Shown: positions 25,188-35,500 of the stretch, one piece after another
How the letters are laid out: each line of letters begins with the position of its first letter
Numbering within the stretch: the stretch's first letter is position 1
DNA from: Bacillota bacterium
Lineage (GTDB): Bacteria; Bacillota; Clostridia; Lachnospirales; Cellulosilyticaceae
NCBI GenBank assembly: GCA_023393125.1
Contig: JAEWMQ010000021.1
Coordinates: 1-64,000 of the forward strand
Length of the DNA: 64,000 nucleotides
Reading direction: 5' to 3'
Translations under genes and position numbers: made by a program
Notes under the pieces: generated by a model
Database searches by the model: none
Told to the model about the DNA's origin: nothing
The model's input: only the letters and a program-made list of their open reading frames with translations

Positions 25188-26597
25188 CTAGCGAATCCAT
25201 ACTGTACTACCTACTGGAATATGCTGATAAAGCCACGCACTATCTTCTTCTAATAAGCGAACGCAACCATGAGAAGCTTTTTGACCCAACTCATATTTTC
25301 CACTTTTAATATATCTCCCAGTTTTATCAAACAAAATCGAGTGAAACATATAATCTCTATAAAAAACTAATGCATTTTTACAACGATAACTTTTGCCCAT
25401 TCCAATATAAGGAATAGTATACTGTACTTCGTAAATACCTTGAGGTGTTGGATTAATGTTCTTACCGGTAGAGCAAACAAAACTTTTTTCTAAATGCCAT
25501 TGTCCTTCTTGCTTCTTTAAAACATAAGTACGCTGACGATAGACATCTGTCCATATTAAATAGGGGGTTTTACTATCTAATTGATTTAAAGTTACAAATT
25601 CCTCTATATCTGTTGCACTTGGTTTTGAACTTAGCGTTCCCCAATCCCCATCAATATGAATACTATTATAGGGCACTTGAAATTTCTCACCCTTTTTGTC
25701 TTTAACTACAAAATAGTTACTTTTTTCCGCTCGCCAAAGTTCTACCTTATCCTTAGCTTCCAAGTCACCTATTTTATACTTCATCATCGCTCTAATGGTA
25801 TAGCGTGGAAAAAGTTGATTTAAAGCTTTACCTCTAACAACTGCTGTATAGTGCATGAAGAAAGAAGTATCTTTTTGTCCAAAAGTATCTGAGATATCTA
25901 ATATCTGTTCATTAACGCTAGTTAATAAAGTCGTCACATAAATAATACCCTTATCAGTAGGTTCTTCTAATCTTCTACTCTCTCCTGGCTTTAAAAGTAC
26001 TTCTGTTTTAGGTAATTCTATAAAGTTTTTACCATCCCAAAATAAACTAAGCCAAGAAATATGCATTATATGGTCACTAGTGTTTTTGATTGTCGTTTCT
26101 GTTATTTCAATAAGTTGGGCATCATTTAAACTAATTTTTTCTATTGCTTTATACTCCCTTTCATGAGATTCAATCTCCCAAATTCCCTTGAGGGCTTCTA
26201 ATGGAATCAATAGTTCTTCATTTGCTTTGAGTACATAGCTTCTTACATTTCCACAATAAACCGGTGCTTCATTCATATAAGCTAATGTATCTTTTAGATT
26301 TAAGGTAAGCTTATAAATGCCTCTTTCTTTGGTTTGCTGTAAGTAAATAATCCCCTCTGCTTCCTTAGGATTTACACCAGCCTGTTCCAAATAACTTAAA
26401 GGTATATAGTCATTATGTCCTACTTTAACAATAGGATACAGGTGTTGTTCTATAATCAAATAACGTTCTGCCTCTTCCACAACCCCTATTAGAACTGCCT
26501 CATAACACTTCTGACAACCTATCGGCTTATTACCTACTAAAAAAATACTACTTAAAATAAAAATAACTGTTAAGCTGATTGATTTTACCCTTTTCAT
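25188..26597 (-). CDS. YkuD-type L,D-transpeptidase with a large N-terminal region
   Basis: Secreted peptidoglycan cross-linking enzyme, 469 residues. A signal segment (ISLTVIFILSSIFLVGN) leads. The N-terminal 320 residues are beta-rich and not recognised. They include a region (KPGESRRLEEPTDKGIIYVT) similar in style to the secreted protein at 29561-30559. The catalytic domain occupies about residues 335-469: SIHIDGDWG is not conserved, but IPYIGMGKSY, RYIKSGKYELGQKASHGCVRLLEEDSAWL is the YkuD motif with His and Cys near 440-442. Such enzymes form 3-3 cross-links. GAGGAGGATACT precedes the ATG. It is probably the last gene of the 29561-26625-25188 unit (27 bases after the M16C gene). Confidence 0.88.
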   Translation of the reverse strand: MKRVKSISLTVIFILSSIFLVGNKPIGCQKCYEAVLIGVVEEAERYLIIEQHLYPIVKVGHNDYIPLSYLEQAGVNPKEAEGIIYLQQTKERGIYKLTLNLKDTLAYMNEAPVYCGNVRSYVLKANEELLIPLEALKGIWEIESHEREYKAIEKISLNDAQLIEITETTIKNTSDHIMHISWLSLFWDGKNFIELPKTEVLLKPGESRRLEEPTDKGIIYVTTLLTSVNEQILDISDTFGQKDTSFFMHYTAVVRGKALNQLFPRYTIRAMMKYKIGDLEAKDKVELWRAEKSNYFVVKDKKGEKFQVPYNSIHIDGDWGTLSSKPSATDIEEFVTLNQLDSKTPYLIWTDVYRQRTYVLKKQEGQWHLEKSFVCSTGKNINPTPQGIYEVQYTIPYIGMGKSYRCKNALVFYRDYMFHSILFDKTGRYIKSGKYELGQKASHGCVRLLEEDSAWLYQHIPVGSTVWIR

Positions 26598-26624
26598 AGT
26601 ATCCTCCTCAGCTTTAGCATATCC

Positions 26625-29543
26625 CTAAATCGTCAAATGTATAACCTCAAATAAGTTTTTACATTTTGTGATTGTTTGTTTATTACCTATGACACAATAA
26701 TGATTATGATTGCTCATGGTTTTAAACAATTGACTTGCTTTTTTTATACTCTCAGGTGTTGTTTCTAATATATCATTATAAATCTTTTGACGCTCTTTAG
26801 GCCCTGTCCTCGTCATAAGATAATAACAAACCCGCTCACTTCTTCTTTCCATACTAATAGGTGCCAACATGGTTCCTAAGGTACTCACTATATAACGTTC
26901 TAGTAAATCTGATTCTATTTCTAGTTGTTCTAAGTAATTACCAATGTCGTAATAAACCTCTAAGGTTTTCTTTAAATGTGGATCGCAATACGAAGATATC
27001 GCCAAATACCCCTCTTCACTCAAAAGAATTTCACAACCATAGGCACCACCTTGTAAGCGTATGCGATCCCATAAATACGTGTTTTCTAAAATATTAGAAA
27101 TCACTTCTAAGCTACCATTATATTGATAGCCTTGCTTTTGAAAGTCAAAGCCTGCTGCAATGGCTTGAACTTCCTGACCTACACAGAATGCCTCTTTGGT
27201 AGCTTTTGCATGAAATACATAAGTATAGTCTTCTAGCTTTTCTTCTGGTAATCGTTTTACTAGTGAACTAATGGTATGAATAACTTTTGTTCTCTGATTT
27301 TCATCTATTGTCATTGCAAGACTTAAATTAGATTTTCTAATGACTTTTTTAAATAGGATGCTTAAAACTTGACTTAACCTTTCAAATTGTTCCTCAAATT
27401 GGTCATATAGTGGCTTAATAAAGTGATAAAATGCAAAGCCAGCCACCTGATCCTCATAAGCCCCCTCTTCTGAAAAATACGTATAAAGTCTTTGAATGCT
27501 ACGATATTCTGGTGCCCCAGTAAAGCTTCTTTCCATTTCGTAAACGATATGCCCTAGTGCTTCCTTTATTTTAGCTTTTTCTTTAAATGTCGTAGACAAA
27601 AATAAATCTGTCATTAGTTCCTCAAAATCATCTAATGCTTCTGTTAATACCTTACAACTTACTTTAAATGTAGGATTATAGCCATTTCCATCTAAGAGAT
27701 GATAAGCATGAATAGCACTATGTATGCCACCAGTATGAGTATTTATAGCATTTTCAATTGCTATATAATCTTTTGTTTCAGTTCCTACATAAGTAAATAA
27801 ATGAGCTAAAATGCCTAAGTAAGGTAAATCCTCCTGTGGAACAACTCTCGCATCAAAAAGAAAATGGATATATGCAATTCCCTTTGTTTCTGCTTTCTCA
27901 GCTAACACTTCACAACCTTCTAGGGTGAAGTGTTCAAGCTCAGGTACTTTTAGAAATCTTGGCATTTGATCTTTTGTTAAATAGGGTAAAAGACTTAAAT
28001 CTTCTTTTGTATTTTCTATGAGTTGTTCTTTTTCTAGATGTCTATTATCTTGAACAAGCTTTTGAAATTGTGCTTTAGTCATTGCTGTTTTTGCTTCTTT
28101 AAGCGCTATTGTTTTTCGTTCTTCATAAGATTGTCCTAAAGTTTCACTTGGAATTAATGTCAAACAAAGACTATGAGGATTGTTTAAAAGATACTTTTCT
28201 ATTAAAGCTTCAAAATAACCCTTATGTTTCAAATCATTCATTTTCTTTAAAGCTTTTTCATAATATAAAGGCTTAAAAGGACCTTGTCCATAAAAACAAC
28301 TGCTTAAAACCATTTCACTATATTGAACACCTATTGATTCATAGCTGGCATCTACTTCCTTAAGCTCAAACGCTAGTGTTTGTAGACTTGCTTCTATCAA
28401 ATCTTTAGGAATCCCTTCTTCAACTAATGTTCGAAGTACTCGAAATACACTATTTTCAAACTGTATTGCTGCTTCTTCTTGGCAGCCTTTTAATGTAATG
28501 GTAAATACAGGTTGATTTCTACATGCATCATAACCTCCATCACTTAAGCTAATCCCTAACTCTTCATCCATTACTAATGTCTTTAAAAGTGGAGAAGCTG
28601 CACTTCTAAGTAACATATGCTCTAACACTTCAAAACCTAAACGAAGCTCCTGATCACTAGCATTTCCTATAACAAAACTTAAGCTCAGTAAAGTCTCTTC
28701 TTCTTCTCCTCCTCCAATAGGATAATATGCAGTTTGTCTTTGCAGAGCTTTAAAGGGTTCTTGCCAAGGTGTTACGGCTTTATAATCTCCTTTAGGTACT
28801 TCTTGTAAACCATTTTTATCTAAATACTCAAGCTGTTTATAAAGATTGCCATCTCCATAAAGCACAATAACACAGTTACTTCCTTTATAGTACTTTTGGT
28901 GAAAGGCTAAAAAAGCCTCTTCTGTTAAATAAGGAATGGCTTCTGGTAGCCCCCCAGAGTCATATTGATAGGATGTATCTGGAAATAGAAGCTTTTGCTT
29001 TTGATACTCTAAATGGGTAACTGCTTCTGCATATTCTCCTTCCATTTCATGATAAACGACACCACTATAGCTTAAACTCCCATCTTCTTCTACATGATAA
29101 TGCCAGCCTTCTTGTTTAAAGTAATCACTTTTTTCATAAATACGAGGCTGAAATACTAAATCAATATAGACTTTAGCAATCCCCATTAAGTCTTCTTCGT
29201 GAGGACTTGCTGCATAATACATGGTCATGTCAGGATACGTACACGCATTCATAGTTGTACAAATAGAACCTTGTCCTAATGCTACAAAAGTTTCTTTCAA
29301 AGGATAATGCTTTGAAGAACAACAAACAGCATGTTCTACAATATGAGCTGCTCCTGTTTGATCTAGTGGCAAAGTTTGAAACCCCATAGCAAATACTTGG
29401 TGTGGATCCTCGTTTTTTAAGCTAATAACACGAACACCGCTTTTCTCATGTTCAAATACTCTGCCTATGCCTCCTATTTCTCTAATTGTTTGTTCATCTA
29501 TTAAACGAAAGCCACTATAGCTCTCTCCTATTTTTAATTGCAT
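26625..29543 (-). CDS. M16C zinc metallopeptidase (PreP-like)
   Basis: Large cytoplasmic peptide-degrading protease of about 972 residues. The inverted zinc motif is AAHIVEHAVCCSSK near residues 62-75, with the downstream Glu region (SGVVYHEMEGEYAEA) characteristic of M16C. The architecture is M16 half, M16C-associated linker, second M16-like half, as in PreP and Clostridium Hyp proteins. Several ATG codons lie between 29573 and 29543; I chose 29543 since GGAAAGG is six to nine bases upstream. The coding frame starts inside the last codons of the secreted protein gene 29561-30559, so they are translationally linked. The substrate would be short peptides. Confidence 0.9.
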   Translation of the reverse strand: MQLKIGESYSGFRLIDEQTIREIGGIGRVFEHEKSGVRVISLKNEDPHQVFAMGFQTLPLDQTGAAHIVEHAVCCSSKHYPLKETFVALGQGSICTTMNACTYPDMTMYYAASPHEEDLMGIAKVYIDLVFQPRIYEKSDYFKQEGWHYHVEEDGSLSYSGVVYHEMEGEYAEAVTHLEYQKQKLLFPDTSYQYDSGGLPEAIPYLTEEAFLAFHQKYYKGSNCVIVLYGDGNLYKQLEYLDKNGLQEVPKGDYKAVTPWQEPFKALQRQTAYYPIGGGEEEETLLSLSFVIGNASDQELRLGFEVLEHMLLRSAASPLLKTLVMDEELGISLSDGGYDACRNQPVFTITLKGCQEEAAIQFENSVFRVLRTLVEEGIPKDLIEASLQTLAFELKEVDASYESIGVQYSEMVLSSCFYGQGPFKPLYYEKALKKMNDLKHKGYFEALIEKYLLNNPHSLCLTLIPSETLGQSYEERKTIALKEAKTAMTKAQFQKLVQDNRHLEKEQLIENTKEDLSLLPYLTKDQMPRFLKVPELEHFTLEGCEVLAEKAETKGIAYIHFLFDARVVPQEDLPYLGILAHLFTYVGTETKDYIAIENAINTHTGGIHSAIHAYHLLDGNGYNPTFKVSCKVLTEALDDFEELMTDLFLSTTFKEKAKIKEALGHIVYEMERSFTGAPEYRSIQRLYTYFSEEGAYEDQVAGFAFYHFIKPLYDQFEEQFERLSQVLSILFKKVIRKSNLSLAMTIDENQRTKVIHTISSLVKRLPEEKLEDYTYVFHAKATKEAFCVGQEVQAIAAGFDFQKQGYQYNGSLEVISNILENTYLWDRIRLQGGAYGCEILLSEEGYLAISSYCDPHLKKTLEVYYDIGNYLEQLEIESDLLERYIVSTLGTMLAPISMERRSERVCYYLMTRTGPKERQKIYNDILETTPESIKKASQLFKTMSNHNHYCVIGNKQTITKCKNLFEVIHLTI

Positions 29544-29560
29544 ACGCATCCCTTTCCTCA

Positions 29561-30559
29561 TCACTTTACCCAAAAACCTAAAAGTACTGGTGCTGCAGAA
29601 CCATTAGGTAACATATAGTCTAATTGTTTTGTTTCTCCCTTTTTTAGCTTACCAATTTCAATACACTCTTTTTCCTGCTTAAATGAATGAGAACGCTCCA
29701 CTAAATGTAAGCTTCCGTTCCCCCACCTAACTACACCTCGGAAAACACCACCTCTTGGACATAAAATAACCGTTGTATCAGCACCTACTGTTATTTGAAT
29801 ATGCTCCATTATACCATAATTTCCTTCGTTAAGAGCATTTTCTCCTGTAAGTTCATCTTTTCCTTTTACCCAATCTTTAGTAGTTCCTAACAAATGATAA
29901 TAATAACCTATTTCTTCTGGCACTTCTATGATATACGTACGTTCAGATATATTAAAACTACCTCTTGGTGCTAAATCTTTCTCTAGAATCTTTAAACCAG
30001 TCTCTTTTTCTGACTCGCTAGATATCGCTTTATAAGTAACTAGCATCCGTCCAGTCGTTTCTACATCCATCATCCCTGAAAGTAAACTACCTTTAGCCCA
30101 TGACTTTCCTTGTGAGTCATAAAGTACCCATCGTTGCCCTGGCTCTAGGTAATAGCACTCATCACTCACTGACTTAAAATAATCTTTTAGTAGTGTCTGG
30201 CCTGTTTTCAAAAAATGATACGAGGGACCATCTGTAACAGCTTTACTAATACGAAGAAGCTGAGGTTCATCTTCTTGATTAATAATCTCTATCACCAATC
30301 GTAAATACTTATCTTCACTCTCATTAACATGGTGATAAAGCAATCTTCCTTTCCCCTTCATTTCACCCTGATATAAAATACCACTCTCTTTCACATCTTC
30401 TGGAGAATTACTCATTAATACAATACCTTGTGTCTCTTCAAGCCTTTTCTTTTCTAAATGCTTATAGTGTCCATAATTTATAAGGGGCCTCGCCAAAAAT
30501 TGATTAGTTAATAAAAAAACCATACAAAATAGAATTAAAATTTTATTAAAATGTCGCAT
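29561..30559 (-). CDS. Secreted protein of unknown function
   Basis: 332 residues with a signal peptide (residues 5-23, ILILFCMVFLLTNQFLA). The mature protein is predicted beta-rich with paired Gly-containing turns (ESGILYQGEMKGKGRLLYHHVN, RGGVFRGVVRWGNG) and is not a family I can name. It carries no lipobox, membrane helix or wall-binding signature after the signal peptide. It is the first gene of the unit with the M16C peptidase and L,D-transpeptidase. Genes of this kind often code for surface sensors or wall-associated proteins, but that is only a suggestion. GAAAGGAGG gives a strong start. Confidence 0.75.
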   Translation of the reverse strand: MRHFNKILILFCMVFLLTNQFLARPLINYGHYKHLEKKRLEETQGIVLMSNSPEDVKESGILYQGEMKGKGRLLYHHVNESEDKYLRLVIEIINQEDEPQLLRISKAVTDGPSYHFLKTGQTLLKDYFKSVSDECYYLEPGQRWVLYDSQGKSWAKGSLLSGMMDVETTGRMLVTYKAISSESEKETGLKILEKDLAPRGSFNISERTYIIEVPEEIGYYYHLLGTTKDWVKGKDELTGENALNEGNYGIMEHIQITVGADTTVILCPRGGVFRGVVRWGNGSLHLVERSHSFKQEKECIEIGKLKKGETKQLDYMLPNGSAAPVLLGFWVK

Positions 30560-30682
30560 ATCTTCCTCCTTTCGATTTTAGGATATGTCACACTCTATCG
30601 TTTTACACTTATAGCTTTTTCCAATATCTATATATGAATCACTGATCCACTACTCCATTGGAAAAAATTATTATAATGACTA

Positions 30683-30733
30683 AGTAAAGAGGGAATTATA
30701 TAACAATTATTGTTATATAATTCCCTCTTTACT
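30683..30733. terminator. Perfect 25-base inverted repeat, terminator-like
   Basis: Arms of 25 bases (starting AGTAAAGAGGGAATTATATA) match with no mismatch around a single T at 30708. The right arm ends two bases before the stop codon region of the HNH gene (30736). No strong T run follows on the minus strand (only the TTT of CTCTTTACT), so it might be a terminator with a cruciform-like stem or the remains of a small mobile element. The surrounding gap 30560-30735 is otherwise featureless. Confidence 0.6.
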
Positions 30734-30735
30734 AA

Positions 30736-32190
30736 TCATGCTTTAATCATTTGTCTCATTTGCTCAATAGTTAATGCTGGTTGATGGCTATGAAGAATAT
30801 GGTGACAATTATGACAGATAGGTACTAAATCCTCTATTGGATGTGTATTTGGTAAAATTTCCTCATCTGATTCCATTTTAATATTGTGCACTTCTATAGC
30901 CATTTCATAAGCTTCACCATAAGTATAGCCATAGTCAAAACCACATATATCACAAATAGCCCCGTAATAACCGATGCATTCTGCTTTAATTTGTTCTTTT
31001 GATAATTGTTTAGGCGCTTCTTTTTCTATACTATTTTCTTCTTGTTCCATGAAATCTACTGACTTAGTTTCTTGCGGTCCTTCTTCTTTTACTTCTTGTA
31101 CAGGTGTTAGCTCAGCCATTTGTGTAAGTTCTTTAGGTTGCTCTTCTACTAACCTATTAACCTTATTGACCTGTGGTAAATCATCCTTTACCACTACTGG
31201 CTCACTTTTTGCTTTAGGCATCATAATGGCTTCAAATAAACGGTCAAAATCTGATAAGTCATCATCTTTTTCTACTGCTTGTGTTTCTTCCGGCTCTTTT
31301 AATGCTTTTTCTTCTAGACCTAGTAAATTTTTATGCGTATGCACTGTTATATGCTCTACTTGGAGTTTTTCTTCCTGTACCAGTTTTTTGATAGCTTCTC
31401 TTAAATTTCTTCTCAAACTCCATTCAAAGCAGCTATTATCCTTCACACCACCTATAAATAAGATATGCCACCATAAAGGTTTACTATCTATACTTGTTGG
31501 CACTTCTATCTTTAAATAAGCTTTAATACGCTTAGCCATAGCAGTTACAACTTCATTATATGGATAAGTTACTAAATATCCTTCCTCTTTTGAAAGATCC
31601 TCTGGTGTCACACCATCTCCCATTAGGTAAATTCTAAGCAATAAATCTAGATTTTTTTGAGAAACTAACTGACTATTTTGTAGAACATCTTCCCACATAG
31701 CCTGTGTAATCGCCATACCCTCTGAATAAAGCATATAAGGTGGTTTTGCATCCTCTTCTATCTTCTCTTCTTTATTATCTTGTAATAGACCTGTTAACTC
31801 TTCATTTTTACTAAATAAAGGAGCTTCTTCATAAAATGTTATAGGCTCTTCTTCTACTTCTTCGATTTTATTAGGTGCATAGCTGTATTCTTCCAACTTT
31901 CTATCACAGTATTTAACGATCTCTTCTATAAACAGCTGACGATAACGGCTATTGGTAATAAGCGCTTCTACACTTAAATCTAATCTCTCATTTTCCCAAA
32001 GCACTGCAAAATCCTGTACATTATTTTCAGTCGTAATATATTTAACTGCTGCTTCATAACCACCATATTTATTAATAAGGTCCATCAAACGAGGTGACTT
32101 ATATTTCAGTTCTTTCGTCATACGCTTGTAAAGTGCAATCATCTCTTGATGAAATGCTTTCTTAAGTTGTTCACTGTCTAATTGTGCCAT
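30736..32190 (-). CDS. Multidomain HNH nuclease, possible modification-dependent restriction enzyme
   Basis: 484 residues. Residues 1-110 are a helical domain (LMDLINKYGGYEAAVKYI, FAVLWENERLDLSVEALI) of a kind seen at the ends of several restriction-related proteins. Residues 145-275 form a second folded domain (YEEGYLVTYPYNEV-like, KPLWWHILFIGG) resembling specificity or DNA-reading modules. Residues 275-400 are an acidic, Glu-rich low-complexity linker. The C-terminal HNH domain has CDICGFDYGY, VHNIKM, HPIEDLVPICHNCHHILHS. The start has AGAGGTAATG upstream. It sits alone, with no methyltransferase nearby. A stand-alone endonuclease against foreign or modified DNA is plausible; another DNA-processing role is also possible. 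Confidence 0.78.
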   Translation of the reverse strand: MAQLDSEQLKKAFHQEMIALYKRMTKELKYKSPRLMDLINKYGGYEAAVKYITTENNVQDFAVLWENERLDLSVEALITNSRYRQLFIEEIVKYCDRKLEEYSYAPNKIEEVEEEPITFYEEAPLFSKNEELTGLLQDNKEEKIEEDAKPPYMLYSEGMAITQAMWEDVLQNSQLVSQKNLDLLLRIYLMGDGVTPEDLSKEEGYLVTYPYNEVVTAMAKRIKAYLKIEVPTSIDSKPLWWHILFIGGVKDNSCFEWSLRRNLREAIKKLVQEEKLQVEHITVHTHKNLLGLEEKALKEPEETQAVEKDDDLSDFDRLFEAIMMPKAKSEPVVVKDDLPQVNKVNRLVEEQPKELTQMAELTPVQEVKEEGPQETKSVDFMEQEENSIEKEAPKQLSKEQIKAECIGYYGAICDICGFDYGYTYGEAYEMAIEVHNIKMESDEEILPNTHPIEDLVPICHNCHHILHSHQPALTIEQMRQMIKA

Positions 32191-32237
32191 GTCATTACCT
32201 CTACTTTTAGTTGTCTATTTCTAAGATAAAGTGGGAC

Positions 32238-32275
32238 ATTAAAATGACACTGTAAATTGCCAGTGTCATTTTAAT
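32238..32275 (-). promoter_or_regulatory. Hairpin in the HNH gene leader
   Basis: Perfect 15-base arms ATTAAAATGACACTG and CAGTGTCATTTTAAT around an 8-base loop, about 48 bases upstream of the HNH start. The T-rich right end on the minus strand (CATTTTAATG) makes it look like a terminator, so it could block or attenuate transcription into the nuclease gene. Confidence 0.5.
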
Positions 32276-32533
32276 AGAATATCCTATTTTTATAAAAATA
32301 TGAGTTTTTCTTTAGATCCTTTTTCATCTACTTCTTTTAAGTAGCTTTACTTTATCTCTTCCCATTTGTTTATTTATTGATTATAACATACTTTATAATA
32401 TAACTCTAGTTCTAGACATATATTTAAATTCAATACCTTTTCTATTTTCAGTAATGGATTAGGTATTTTTGTCAAATATAAAATATTATTATTAATTATC
32501 AATTAAATCTGTTAATTTAAAGACTAATCAAAT

Positions 32534-32576
32534 CAAAAAGGCACCAATAGCTTCTCTTTGCTATTGGTACCTTTTG
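32534..32576 (-). terminator. Intrinsic terminator after PFOR
   Basis: On the minus strand CAAAAGGTACCAATAGC pairs with GCTATTGGTGCCTTTTTG around an 8-base loop (AAAGAGAA), leading into T-rich sequence. It begins 18 bases after the PFOR stop codon. Confidence 0.85.
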
Positions 32577-32593
32577 TTAGTTATTATTTTCTA

Positions 32594-35500
32594 TTAAAAT
32601 TCTTGAGCTGCAAGACGTTTATAATTAGTTAAACGATCGTTAGCTTGTTTTTCTGCCATCTCAAACATTGCTTCTGCTTGTTCTGGATATTGTTTCATAA
32701 TAGCTGAATAACGTACTTGCCCCATAATAAAATCTCTAAAGCTTTCTGTTGGTTCTTTTGAGTCTAAAATAAATGGATTTTTACCTTGTTCTTCAAGAAC
32801 TGGATTGTAGCGATATAAGTGCCAGTAACCTGCTTTAACAGCATCTCCCATATGTGAAATAGATTTACCCATACCACATTTTAAGCCATGGCTAATACAT
32901 GTTGAGTAAGCAATAATGATAGATGGTCCTTCATAAGCTTCAGCTTCAAGCATAGCTTTAACTAATTGATTTTTATCTGCTCCCATAGCTACTTGTGCTA
33001 CATAGACATTACCATAAGCCATCATCATACGACCAAGGTCTTTTTTACGTGTACGTTTACCTGATGCCGCAAATTTAGCCATAGCTGCCATTGGTGTAGA
33101 TTTAGAAGATTGACCACCTGTATTTGAGTAAATCTCTGTATCAAATACTAAAACATTAATATTTTCACCTGATGCAAGAACATGATCAAGGCCACCATAA
33201 CCAATATCATAAGCCCATCCATCACCACCGATGATCCATTGTGAACGTTTTACAAGATAATCTCTTCTTTCTTCTACTTGTTTAAGCGCTTCTTTTGCAT
33301 CTTCTAATGTAATCACATGGTTATCAAGAATAGCTTCTATTTCTTTACTATATACTTTTGAAAGCTCACCATTTTCTTTGTTTTCTAACCAGTTATTAAT
33401 GCTTTCTTTTGCTTTTTCATCAATTGGAAGTGCAGCGATTTCTCTTAAGCACTCTGCAATACGATCTCTCATTTGGTTAACAGCAAGCATCATACCAAGT
33501 CCATATTCTGCATTATCTTCAAAGAGTGAGTTTGCCCAAGCTGGTCCTTTTCCTTCATGATTTGTTGTATAAGGTGTGCTAGGTGCAGAACCACCCCAAA
33601 TAGATGAACAACCTGTTGCATTAGAAATCATCATACGATCACCAAAAAGTTGTGTTAAAAGTTTCATATAAGGTGTTTCACCACAACCAGCACAAGCCCC
33701 TGAGAACTCCATGAGTGGTGTTTTAAATTGACTATCTTTTACTGTTGTACCTTTTACAAGATCACCTTTATAAGCAACTTTATCTGAAGCAGCAAATTCC
33801 CAATTTGGAATTTCTTTTTCTACTTGTGTTGCAAGTGGTTTCATAACAAGAGATTTAACTTTTGTAGGACAGATATCTACACAGTTACCACAACCTGTAC
33901 AGTCCATAGTACTTACTTGTATTCTAAATGAAAGACCTTCAAATCCTTTACCAACTGCCTTTTTAGCTTCAAATCCTTCTGGTGCATTTTTCATTTCATC
34001 TTCTGATACAAGTACTGGACGAATACATGCATGTGGACATACAAAGCTACATTGATTACATTGAATACATGTATCTAGATTCCACTCTGGTACATCGATT
34101 CCTACACCACGTTTTTCATAAGCTGCAGTACCTGCTGGGAAGGTTCCATCTTCATAACCATTAAAGGCACTTACTGGAAGATAATCACCTTCTTGACGAT
34201 TAATAGGCTCTACAATATTTTTAATAAAGTCAGGCTTATTATCTGCTACTACTTCTTTATCTTCAGCATTTGCCCATGCTGCTGGTACATCGATTTTAAC
34301 AAGTGATGTGAAACCTGCTTCTACAGCCTTATAATTCATTTCTACAACATCTTGTCCTTTTTTACCATATGTTTTTTCTATAGATTTTTTAAGATAAGAA
34401 ATAGCATCTTCTTCTGAAATAATATTAGCAAGTTTAAAGAAAGCTGCTTGCATGATCATATTAACACGTTTACCAAGCCCTATACTTGCTGCTATTCCTA
34501 CTGCATCAATTGTATAGAAATTAATATTATTTTCAGCAATGAAACGTTTCATTTTTGCTGGTAATTTTTCTTCTAATTCTTCTTTTGACCAAAGACAGTT
34601 AAGTACGAAGTTACCACCTTTTTTAAGTCCTTTTAAGAGATCATATTCATTAACATAAGCTTGTTGTGAACATGCAATGTAATCTGCTTCGTCAATTAAA
34701 TAAGTTGAACGAATTGGTTCATTACCAAATCTTAAGTGTGACATGGTAATTCCACCAGATTTTTTTGAATCATATGCAAAATAAGCTTGTACATATTTAT
34801 TAGTATGTTCACCAATAATCTTAACAGCTTGCTTATTCGCACCCACAGTACCATCTGATCCAAGCCCCCAGAATTTACATCTTACTGTACCTCCTGTTGA
34901 AATCTTAAGTTCATCATTAACTGGAATAGAAGTAAATGTAACATCATCATTAATACCTACTGTGAAGTTATTCTTTGCATCAGTAGATTTTAAATGTTCA
35001 TATACAGCTTTGATATCAGTTGGTGTAACGTCTTTTGAACCAAGTCCATAACGTCCTCCAATAATCTCTGGCGCATTAGCTATATTATAGAAAGCAGAAC
35101 GTACATCTAAGTAAAGTGGCTCACCAATTGAACCTGGTTCTTTTGTACGATCAAGCACACATACTTTTTTTACTGTGCTTGGCATTGCTGCTAAGAAATG
35201 CTTTTCTGAGAATGGACGGAATAAATGTACTTTTACTAATCCATATTTTTCACCTTGTGCATTAAGCGCATCAATAGTTTCTTCAATTGTTTCTGTTACA
35301 GATCCAATTGCAACTACCACGTACTCTGCATCTTCTGCACCATAATAGTTAAATAGTCCGTAGTTTCTACCTGTAAGACTATTCATTTTTTGCATATATT
35401 CTTCTACAATTGGAACAATATTATTATAGAATTTATTTGAAGCTTCTCTTGTTTGGAAATAAATATCAGGATTTTGAGCTGTTCCTCTTGTTACTGGATG

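Larger units (their letters stand above)
32191..32593. other. Intergenic region between the HNH gene and PFOR
   Basis: About 400 bases with no gene seen. It holds a 15-base inverted repeat near the HNH start (32238-32275), the PFOR terminator (32534-32576), and an AT-rich stretch with a TATAAT at about 32389-32394 on the minus strand that might be a HNH promoter, though no good -35 element goes with it. A 13-codon frame here lacks a ribosome site. Confidence 0.5.

Noticed and set aside
30974..31519. 181-codon open frame on the plus strand
   Set aside because: It is antisense to the acidic linker region of the HNH gene, has no ribosome site, and its Ser/Cys-rich composition is what the reverse of a Glu-rich coding sequence gives.
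32320..32400. 13-codon minus-strand frame as leader peptide for the HNH gene
   Set aside because: No ribosome site, no runs of a regulatory amino acid, and no link to a terminator of the attenuation type.
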